Shown here in pieces: positions 47,501 to 59,500 of a stretch of DNA of 64,000 nucleotides (position 1 is the first letter of the stretch; every line of letters starts with the position of its first letter). Position numbers and translations under genes: made by a program. The stretch is taken from assembly GCA_902729315.2 (NCBI GenBank), contig LR746270.1, positions 6,627,221 through 6,691,220 of the forward strand, read 5' to 3'. This DNA comes from Spirodela intermedia. Its lineage: Eukaryota; Streptophyta; Magnoliopsida; Alismatales; Araceae. Below the pieces are notes generated by a model. The model ran no database searches and had not been told where the DNA came from. It saw nothing but the letters and a program-made list of their open reading frames with translations.

Positions 47501-50500
47501 CAAAATATATGATTAAAAACGGTCTCTTTCTAACCTTTAGTCATCCAGGAGTAGGCACTTTTGCATCATTCAACAAAATGAATACTACTAAATCAAATAA
47601 TACAGTATAATCAATTAGGGATATGAAAGAAGTCCTTTCCTGAGACATAATGGTTAGTGATCTAGCAGTCATATCACAAAAATAATGGATGCACAACAGC
47701 ACCACATCAGCAGGCTGCCATATGGCAGCCCCTCAGCAGGATGGCTCCCTCCCACCAATTTCCATTAAGAGTCAAAACATTTCCAGTTAACGTTTTAACA
47801 AGAAAACCTTCCATTGGAGGTATTTCCGCAATAGGAGACTTTATACCGCTCACTCATATGTTTCCTAAGACCAAAAGGGGTAGCTTTACGAAAAAGATTT
47901 CCTGGAAAGCCTGTAAATACTCTCTTCAGCTCTGTAAATATCTTCCCACTGAAGAAGAGGCTTCAGACAGGCCTCCTGGAGACTTTTAAAGTCGATCATG
48001 AGTAATTTCAGCTACAGAAAACTTTGTATGATTGGGTTCGCTATATTTCTAAACACCTTAGCAATTGTCTTCGTAAAAAGGTTTCCTGAGAGCTTATAAT
48101 CCTCTCCTTTGTTCTTTCTTCTTTCTGTGTTGATCACAACAAAGCTTTATCGCAGATTCATTGATAAATTTTCAATGTTTACAACACCGAAAAGAGAGAT
48201 GAATACAAATGACTGGTCTATGGTTCAACTGCTGCCAATCGTCTGGCGTTAATTCATATCATGAAAAGGTAAACGTTGAGATTAAATTTTGTTAATAGGT
48301 TCATATATTCAATCATGGCATAGTTGACCATAAGTGACCTTAGAATCGAAACATTGCTGATAGACTAATGCTTTAGTTAAATAATTGTAACCATAACATG
48401 ATTACGCACTAAAGTGATTCCAGTGTACAAACGGAAAAATTAGAAAAATATTAGGAACAGCAATAGGGCATCTAAAACAGATTTATGACTATATTTTGAG
48501 CTACGTATGATTTTTTCAACGATAAAACTTTTATTCTAGGCTTATAAGGAAGCCATAGTGGTAAGAAGCAACAGAAAAGCAATCAAAGGACAACAGCCCT
48601 CCAAATTCTTCAAGATTCATGTTTGGTGATATATTAACTTATCGATGAACTTCTATGTTATCTGCCAAGGAGTTAGCCAATATACACCTTCGGCAAGTAT
48701 CTTTTAACTATTGCCTGAGTGCTATAAAGTATCCTATTGAAATAACCATGAGAAATAAGCATGCTTATTGCCATCATTCAACTATTGGCTTCCTAATCAA
48801 TAGGAACTTTTTAGAATGAAGTTACTTTTTCATCCTTCAGGAGTGAATAAATGAACAGGCCCTTTTCCTATGTCCTTGGAAATGGCAATGATATTTTTTT
48901 GTTTAAAAATATAAATTTTAATATGAGACCATAAAGAAAATACCAAGAAAGACAATGGGATCAAGGTAAGCAGTTCACCGTGCCATTCCAATGGGCAAAT
49001 AAAAGAGTATGGTATCCTCCAGAGATTGAAGGCATATACCTGAAATGCTACACCAATGCACTCCCCCTGGTCATTAAATGCAGGACCGCCACTATTTCCT
49101 GAAAGAATACAAGTTTTTTACAGTATAAACAAAACAAGAGTTGAGAGGGCAATCTTCAAGAAAGAAATTTCTGACCAACTTAACTAGAAACCCGAACGAA
49201 TATCCTGGAAACAATTTCACAACAGAGCTCACTAACCAGGGTTTATTGCAGCATCAATTTGAATCCCAAGCAAATCAGATGTACCATGAGCATACGAGGT
49301 AACCTGTTAAGAAAGAAACAAGCTGATAGCCATGGAATAAATTTTATCGACGAAAAGAATAATTTGTCAAAAACTGCGTGTGACAACAACTATAGTTTCT
49401 CATTCATTAGTCGATGGTATATCAAATATATGAGCCGTAAAAGTGAATAAGGATCTAAAAAATAATCTATAAATAAAATTGTAGCAAAATTCCTGCTGTC
49501 TGCTTCCTGTTGTGGATTAAACTTTTCATCAATAATAATTATTTCTAAGAGATCTACCCCTACATCCACATGTAACTCTTTGGTTGTTTTCTATGTATAT
49601 TTCCATTATGTTAAGATAAAATAGTCAAGGCCAACTTCAATAGTCCGTTTCCATTGATCAGTAATCCTTCAGTTTCTTTTTACCTCCTCATGCATGCAAG
49701 AACTTTTCCACCGAACTAGATGGTTATGTTTGTGTTTATTAGTTCTGCAGATAACGAGGGACAACTGAGTTCGTAGATGCTTGGTAACGGGGAGATCCCA
49801 ACAAGCTTGGGTGATTAACTTGAAACATCATTAGTACCGTTGCTATGGCTCATGGATCTTCATCTTCACCTTTCTCATCATCTAACTCTCTTTTAGAACA
49901 TTCGTTTCTTTACATCTTTGTTTTGGGGCATTTTGGAATCGTAAGATCAGAAACAAATAAATGCTGTGTTGATAGTTACAAGGCTTGACTTCTCTAATTG
50001 CTGTTGTGACTATTCATCAGTTGCCTCTCTTTTGTGATAATCGGAATGCTCTTCAGATAGTCAGTAATCAAATCTTGAGTGAGAGTACAAGACAAATAAA
50101 TAGAGAACGACTATAATTCATCTGCCGACAGTACTTCTCTGGTACTGTCCCTTTCTCATATGTCCTCTTCAAATCAACTCGCAGACTTATTTACCATGTC
50201 TCAGACGAGACCATGGTTCAAAGAGCTTATTGGCAAGCTCATGATGCATGATCTCCCATGAGTTTGAGAGGGGGTGTTAAGAGAGGATACTGTATTCCTT
50301 GTACGGTCATTTTCGTATTTTCCTTTCTGTCTTTGCTCTTCTTTGGGCTTCTCTACTTATCTACATATATGGTCATTTCAAAGGAGGCGTAGCTCTCCAA
50401 TTTTCCCCATTCACAATGTTCCTAACAATATTATCAAATGTCTGAACAAAAAGTAACCACAGCGTCTGATAACAGCGAGAGGCAGATAGCATTTGAATAA

Positions 50501-53500
50501 CAAAAAGTAATCATTGAAAATATAGGCCACAGAGTTTAATTCTTCAATCAAACCTCAATCCGTGAAACAACACCCTTTGTGACAGATATGGTGTCTCCTC
50601 CAAGGGGATACCCTACAACAGTAACCGAGTCCTGTAAATTCAATAGAAAAAATGTTTACTTTCGAGGAAATCAACACATTCATCGCATTTGTAATTAACA
50701 CAGACACTATCACGTGCATTAGATTCTCACATGTTGAAGCAAATGGAATAAACCAAAGATTTAAAATGAGGAAGTACTATCCTCATGCCCATATGACAAT
50801 TTGTCAAAATTAGTTAATAAAGTACAAGACATGACTCATCAGCCTCCTGGTTCTTTTAGGGAGGTCAGCCGGTGTAAATTGACTAAGAAGACGTGAGAGT
50901 GATAATCATAACATTTATTATCCACAGAGAGAAACTACTTGTTTTATTAAAAAGATTTTTTGACCTCAAGTAGAGGGAGGTTGATGTGCACGTAAAGAGA
51001 CCAACACCAAGACGAATGCATTGGTATCAGAACACAAAACTAGCGAATACAGTTGCATCACCTACTCCCTTGAGGCAAGAACTAGACGACCCTGTACTGT
51101 GTTTAAATTATTTTTTTCCCTATCCATTATGCCTCCTTTTGCTACAGGTGCCTTTAGCTCTTGTCAGGTTAATAGGATGCCCTCTAATACTCTCTCCCTC
51201 TTTTCACAGACCGGCACATTCAAAATGATATTAAGCAAATATTAATGGTAAGACCTGAAAGACCTTTCATATCTGGTGTTGTGAGGTGGCAAAAGGAGAG
51301 TTTAATACAAAAAAGCCCAACTTATGGAATACTATCTTTTTGCTCTTTTCCGGATCGGAGACAATCAAGATGGCAGACCTAACTAGCACAAGAACGTACA
51401 ACATCATTTGGCACTCCTATAGTTCAAACAAGTGCCAGAGTGGGAGATCAATAACTTTTAAAGAGACATGCGACTCACAGTCATAAAACCATAGATAATA
51501 AACATATAATCTGAAACTTTAGGAAAGAGGAGATAACCTGAAGGCAAGGCAAACGACCAAATCGAAGTGGTTCAACATCTTTCCAGAATTCCTCACTATC
51601 AACTGACAGCAATGCAAGATCACATTCAACACCTCTAGCTAAAACCTATAAAACAGATAACTGAGCAAGTAGTTAGCCACAGTATCAATGCATAGTGAAT
51701 AAATTATTCCTTGCAGAGTGAAGCAAGCGATATCTGAAACAAATCCAGAAGTTGCCTGATTGTTATCCAACATTTATGAACCTAGGTAAGTTGATAAATC
51801 ATGGTCTCGTATCTGAAATATATACTGAGATAAAAGTGCTGGAAAGAAACTGAATGATAATATTGATGAAACATCTATGAGCCACACTTAAGTCTAAAAT
51901 GAAGGAAATGCTATTTTAAAAAACACGAATGCTCGTTTTCAAGCTTGGAAAATTCAATCAATGTGGAGTCTCCTCTGTTGGGAAGGGTTGGAATAAAAAG
52001 AACTTAAAGTGTATTTGCATTGTGCCAAAATGACTTTCAACAATGACAAAGAAATAGCATACCGACATAATATTGCAGAGACGTCAGACCAATGTAAACC
52101 ACAAAATACAGCCAATGAAAAACTTTTATTTCTGACTAGACAGTGACAGGTGAATCTTCATATGGGGTCAGCTAGACATCCAGTCCAATTTGGCCTCTCA
52201 CATTAACGTTAGAGTCAGGATGAGCGGACTTCATGAAATTTGGGATGCCTCTCTTTGGCTGAAATCAACATTAACAACTGCCCTGGCAAGCACACCCAGC
52301 CAGCAAATTTGCAACAAAGACTTGTTCTTTTTTGAAGCAAAAAACGCGAATTCAGAAATGGATTGAAAACTAAGGTTCCTCCACCCTTCGAGATGAAAAA
52401 TTAAGTTTCACCAAAATGGAGAATAAATGAAGCTAATTCCCAATCAAATAAATGTCTGGAAATAAATTATAAATATTCACTTATAAATATTAAACTCAGT
52501 GAACTGATGAAGGTTGTAAGACCTAATAAACAAAAAAAAATCCTTAAAAATATACATAATAGGAGTTTAAGATACCTTGGCTGGAAATTTGGTATCATCT
52601 CCTCTCTTCTTAACTTTGACCTGCGGACAACAACAAAAAATGTAAAAATGTTTTGAAAAAAGGACGTGCACTAAACAGAAATATTTGTACAGCATTCACC
52701 AACTATCATAACGACATAATCAATGCAAAAATACACTAGAAGGTAATAAGCTCACTAACTTAACTACTTATGCAGTAATTCATTTCAATTTTATTTGAGA
52801 AAAACGATGGAAGAAATAGCTCGACTTATGTCGATTGGTCAATATTTTATGGGATCCAACACTGTTACGTTAATTTTATAAAGACATGGAGACCTATCCA
52901 CGTTAATTTTATGAGAAAATTCTCGACAGAATTTTCTTCTCTGATTAACACCTATCCACTTGCATATTATACGAGTTCCAGCAGTTTGAGACATGGAGAC
53001 CACTTATCTCACATCTTATTTGAGGGGGAAAGCATCAGCTCAGTTTGGAGAAAATCTCTGATGAAGAGATGATTGAAAGTATTCATTTTTTTAGGAGTAA
53101 TTTCTCTCTCATTCATCTTTATTTTATAGATGAGATAATCTTGTTCGAAAAAATGACGACCAAAAAATTAAGATAATGACCTTTCTGGTGTTGCTTCAAC
53201 ACAACGATCACAGATACATATATCAACTCTAATGCAACCACAATCTGTGACTTAAGTTCAACAAGAGTGAAATTTCTCAGCTTTCTATTTTTTCCTTGGG
53301 AGAAAGAGGGAACATGAGTGAAACTGAATTAGTTCATCAATTCTACTCAACATTGGAAGATTAGAAGATGAAGATCCTCGTAAGGACAATGATTTGACTC
53401 TAAGATGTTATCACAGTTCCTTCATGTAGATGAAATCCATAATTGACTTAAGAAAAAAAATTCAGGACAAAAGGATGATAGTATATTCCTTGTATGATCT

Positions 53501-56500
53501 TTAGCATGTTTTCTGTTATTTCTTTTTTGCATTTCATTGTTCTCTAGTATTTGTAATATGTATAGATATCCATATCGGAGGATTAACAAACATAACTAAT
53601 GAAAAAAAAACAACAGAAAATAGAAATGGTCACCTAAAATCATTGTTGATGTCATGTGAGACTGTGTCCGATGCTGTGTAGTACTCTAAGACTCTGGGAT
53701 TTTATCGGAACTTATGGCCCTCTTTGTAGGAAAGAAAAGAGTGATATTTGAGAGCACTTGGTACAGGGAGGGATTTCAATGCTTCATTGAACATTGAGGA
53801 AAGGGTAAGGGAGACAAGATATAAAATGGAGAGAGAGAGAGAGACAGAGAGAGGGAGAGTGAGGGCTTGCTGATTTATAGATATTGCAATTTTCACTTCG
53901 ATATGCAGCCGCAATGTTGCATTTACCTGTGTTGTCGTGAGGATTTTATAAATAAACCATGTACTTTCATATTGGCAATATATACCCTGAATACTTGTAA
54001 TCATGTACTCTTAAGGGTCTAGTATAAATACTGGACCCCGTCTGTCTTGTAAAACGGTTTTTTGTTATTCTTTCAATAAAGGTTTTTCTTCCTCTCCAAA
54101 TGTGTTGCGGGATCTCCAGCACACCAAATTGAGGACTACCATTCTACAACCTGGTCTAATGTTAGAGCAAAACCCTCTTCCTCCAGGCTGAATAGGTTCC
54201 TTATCTCAGTTGAGTGGGAGGTGCACCGCCATACATTGGCAGATGTCTGTATATAGATATTCAGATCGCTCTCTGATCATAAGTCTACTTCACTGAAAAC
54301 TAGCTGAGAGTATCAAATTAGGCATATATTTCGATTTAAGAAATAGTGACTATGTTGGGAAGACTACTACAAATACCTTCAGAGGTATTGAACCAGTATT
54401 ATTTGTGGCTCGTGCCAATGACAACTTTGATAAGGAGCTGAAATGGTTGGTTCATGATATGTCTGAATGAGGGAGTCGCAAGACCGATGCAGAAAGGATA
54501 ACAAGGACAAGGTTCTTCAGGGAACAGAGGGATTGGCTGCCCTTAAAGAAGCTCATATGATTGATGATGATGACATATTGGATAGAAAGAGTGATTAAAA
54601 GAGAAGTGGAGGGTTGCCCTTTCCAAGGAAGAACATTATTGGCCATAAAGAGTAAGGGATTTCTGGCTGCAAGAAGAAGAAAACAACACAACATATTTTT
54701 ACAAGGTGGTGTTAGGGAAGAGGAACGCCATTTGCTTTCTGTTAGAGGGGGAGAAACAGATCACCGGAGAAGATATCATCCAGCATATTTGCAACTAATA
54801 TGCTCATTTGTTCACTGAGGCCGGGTAGAGCCAATCCGGTACAGAGGATTTTTGCATGCAGGATCTCAAAGAAGGCCAAAGAGTTGCAAGACCTTTCACA
54901 GAAGAAGCTGAGAGCAACCATATTTTTTACTTTCAGTACAAGGTTCTAGCACCGGATGGCTTCCTTCTGTTATACTTTCAGGAACCATAAGAGAATTGGT
55001 TAAATACGGTCTGATGCAAGCTGTGCAAGAGTTCCAAGAGGGGAAGACTCCTTTTTAAGGCAGAATGGAAAATATCGTTGGAGTTGATCCCAAGGAAAGA
55101 TGGTGCTAGAAGAATGACTATAGGTCCAATAGCTTAATGAATGGTGTACATAAGATCATCACACTTATTCTGACCTTCAGGTTAAAAGGGATGCTAACAT
55201 GTGCTGACTAGCAGAAACTAAAGCGTATTGATCAAGGATGCCAGGTTCAAGACGATTTTCTAATGGCATATAAGTGCATTCATGAGATTGACTTTGAACA
55301 AAAGAGGGAGTTTTTTTCCAAACTGGACTTGAAGAAAATATGTGAAAGAGTGAGGTAAAACTCTCTGTTCCAAGCTATACAGGGGATAGGTGGTGATGAC
55401 GGATGGATAGGTGGTAAATAAGGCGACACCTTACTTGCAGAGAGGGAGAGGTCTCTGAGAGGGAAATTCTTTATCCGTTCTGCTTTTTGTCTTGATTTAT
55501 TGAATGATAAGACAATGTGACAAGGGGCAGGAACTTGGACTACATCAAATGCTAAAACCTTATAAACAAGGGACAGGTTAGGCCTACTTATAGACAGGTA
55601 CACTGTGAGTTCCAAAGCAGACAGTTGGTAGTGGTGAGGGAAGAAAGGATGAACCTTTCCCAGAAGATCATGCAGATGGTGCAATTTTAGCTAGCTCTTC
55701 TGTGTCAGCAAGCAAGCATCTTCATTGGGTTTTGACTGAGTTCGAACTGTCATTGGACAAGGAACCTAGTTACCAAGATTTGGTGTCATTGGACAAGGCA
55801 TGGAGACATCAATACATCATTAGGGGGTGAACAAGACCTTTGTGCGGGCCTGTGACACGCTGAATGAGTGGGTAAAGTTGTTGTAAGAGGAAGGGCATGG
55901 CTCTTGATTTTTTGGGTCGTTAGGGTCCGCATTTTTTTCCTTCTCTTTTCGACACCTAGCTAATGTAGGACTAAACTGACATAAAAGGTTTTTCTTTTTG
56001 AGGGCTTACATTTCTAACGCTTGTACACTTATATCTTTTGATTTCAATGATCACATAGTACTATCCGCATTCTAAAAGAACCCATCACTCTTTATGCACT
56101 ACGAAGGGTAGAAATTACAAAGCCTTTAATGATGATATTGCCAGATAGGAATATCTCATTTGCGAAACATCAGCTTAATGGGAAAAAAAAGTGCCCAAAC
56201 ATGTCTTCGAAAGAATTGGCTGTTGGAAATTGAAAACTTCATTATTTTCTGGTTCTTAGATGATAAACAAGTCATCAAGCATTATACTAACCCACGGCTA
56301 ATTAGATAAATGTCCAAAAACATAGATAAGTCATAAAAATACCAAGGGACACCCACTGGATAAAAATACTGGACAATTAGGGCAGAAACTTAGGCCTGAG
56401 TTTCAAACTATTTATCAGAAATCACCAAGGAAACAAACCAGGTTTATGACAGAAAATTTTTGGACGATAATAATAAGCACATTCATCAGAGGACACTCAG

Positions 56501-59500
56501 AACTAGAAAAATCCTTAGATGCTAACAGCGTCATCTTCAAGTACTGAACTGAAACTTTCATTGAAGAATGAATTTTCAACTTCCACATTTTTTTAGCAAT
56601 ATGCAAGCTACTCTCTCATGCACAAGCAATCCTTGAGAGATCCAGGTTCTAATGGGCATTGGATCCAAGTTTGTCTAAATCTGATAACTATCATTTGGAT
56701 TTGGTGTTCTCATTATGTTCTTTATCTCCCTAATAGACTTCACTTCATGTAATAAGGCTGTATATACTCTTCCTAATAAGGGTTTCATCAATAAGTTGTA
56801 TACAGCCTAAGAGATCTTTTACTGGTCTACGCACAACCCTTGTTCAAGGGATCAATTTGCACAAAGATTTATCCCCTTCACCCTTCTCCTAACTCCAAAA
56901 TTTTACAGCAAGAATCTAAATGAAACGAATAGAGGAAAAAATTATATCACTGTAAAATGTACAGAGTTGGCTACAGGGATATAGAAATCTTCCACTCAAT
57001 TATGGCCCTTTGACTGATGCAGAAATGATTGTACCACTAAAAATTCACGTCACAGGCAGTCTTAACTATAAACATTGTATATTACAGTAAACGGAAATTC
57101 ACCTGAGTATAGTGTTCAACACAATGTGCATTTGTTAACAGCTTCCCATCACCTATCATGAAAGCACTGGATAGCCAAGTTACATTGATGTTAGTACAAT
57201 CCATAAGCATTAACCGTACAAGTAACCAGCGGCGATACCTCATCAATAATGAAAAAAAAAAGTCAGGAAAAATGTAATAGTTGGAAAGCAAACTAGAACT
57301 GGTTGCATGCCTTCCTGTACTAGTGAACTGCCTCTGCTTTTGCCAAGGGAGCGAGTAGTCTGGTGAAGTATGGGTGCAGTAAACCTGGCAGAGGCAGCAG
57401 TATTTTCCATTTTTATAGAAATAAAAGTGAGAAATGTGAAAATACACTGCAGCATACATCACATCCTGTAATGAAGCTAAAAAGCAAATGACTATTGACG
57501 GAAATGAATTTGGTACAACAGTTCTGGATTTGGTTCAGAATCGCTGGATCAAAAAAAGACAAAAGAAGCTGCTTTGTTTTAAAAACAAAAAATTTAAAAC
57601 ATGTTATCATAAACTCATATCCTATGATATTCTAAGCATGAGCAACCTTTAACCAGGTTGTGCATTCAAAATACAGGACAAATAAGTATAACCTCAAACA
57701 TGCATTCTGGAACATATTAAAATACCTTCACGAGATAACCTAGTTGGATACAAGCCACTATATCAGAAACTAGCATATGAATGAGGACCTTTACAGCATT
57801 AAAATATTTTTTTTCAGAAAAGTGTACGTTAATCTATTTGAAAGAATCGTCATAAGGACTCTACAAAGAAATGAAATAAACATTACGTTTAATTTTCGCG
57901 AAATGCTGGCTAAAATGAGAGTAGTAAATGAGAACGGCAAGACAGATGCATGGAAACACAAGAATAATCAAATAAATTCATTGGGGAGACATTTAGAATA
58001 TCTACGGTAGGAAATAATGGCAATGAAGACCAAGGAAAAAGTACCCATCAAGAGACATAAACACGACACAAGAAAAAACAAGATGGAAAAGAAAATGGAT
58101 AGAGCCTAAGAAAAAAGTACGGGTTTACCATTTTACGAATGGATAATGTGTATGACAGACCTGTCAGATAGGATACATCAACAGCCTTATTTATAAACGT
58201 CTTGGTAGAAAATGATGATAGATTTTCTACATAGCATTTGATTCTCACGTAAGATAATGGTTTCAGACACAAAAGTTTATAAGGGAGAACCATTCAACAC
58301 CTTGGCTGGCAAAAGAGAACACACAGGCACGGCAACCTGGGTTCCAGGTTCCTAATCACAATCGCAAAGGAAAGAATGAAACGGGAAAAGATTCCAAAAT
58401 CTTCACATAGCTATCAGAAACTGATCACCAAAAATCATTAAATAAAAGAAGCATTCAATTAATAGTTGTATTCATGAACTTTCCTTTTGACACCAGCACG
58501 AACTTCTGATTTTACCTTGTTCATGACGATAAAGAGAAATGAGCCCTTAGGTAAAAATGAGGTTCAATGCCCATACCTTCACAACAGCATTAAGAAAAGC
58601 AGTATCTTGAAGGTCTCCCATGTCGTATGCCTAATTTAAGATAAGATTTCTCAGTATACACCAAATCTACACCACTAAATGTTTAGATGATGTGAAGACC
58701 ATAAAATACCACGAAGAACATGAATTCTAGCTTTAAAACTAAGTGAAAACAAAATAAAATCGATGTGAAAGGAGAAACCGTTTGAGATATATATATATAC
58801 ATGAAAAATGAATGATAAACCACACCACTGATAAACCAATTGCATATGAAAAATTCACATGTTTTTCCACTAATGAATGAATCCTCCACTAGCTATTTCT
58901 TTATGATTACATGTTCCATTTGATTGAAGAAAACTTTAAATTTAGCAATTAGTAGAAAGCATTTAGAATCACACTTATGAATGAAAGCAGAAAAATATAA
59001 TTACTACATTAAATTTAAAAAAAGTAAGCATTGCAATGTGTGCATGAGCATGGCTATTGATAAAAATATAACAGAAGTGATGTGAGATCTACTAGTTTTA
59101 TGAAGGATATAATAGTCATGCCTGTTGATCATTCAGATTATATGTGAACCCTTTCTTGTCTTTCTTCTGAAGGCCAGGTGACTTAAAAGCAGTTGGCTGA
59201 GATCGCCCCAGCTCCTCTTTAGCTCCTCCAGGGGACAAGTGAAACCTTTCATCCTTTCCTTTTCCTGTAAGTTTCCTCTGGGGAACAGCTTCAATCTGAA
59301 ATGCCCAAATGTTGTAAAAGGGTAAATTATAGAGAACCAAAAACCAGTCATAGATATATCAAAAGGGTCTCGATTATGGAGTATTTTCTAGGATGGCATA
59401 ATAACTCACAAGAAACTGCTTCAAGAGTGCTTTATCAGTGAGATGACACAACAACCAGATAAATTATAAAAGAAAAACATTCAGTTAATTGCATATAGAT

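Noticed and set aside
55280-55684. 134-codon minus-strand frame
   Set aside because: Antisense to the decayed LINE, with no family match.
57082-57462. Single 126-codon DEG2 frame spanning exons 4 and 5
   Set aside because: The uninterrupted frame inserts non-conserved residues between FTSTG and SAF. Splicing through the GC donor restores the conserved sequence.
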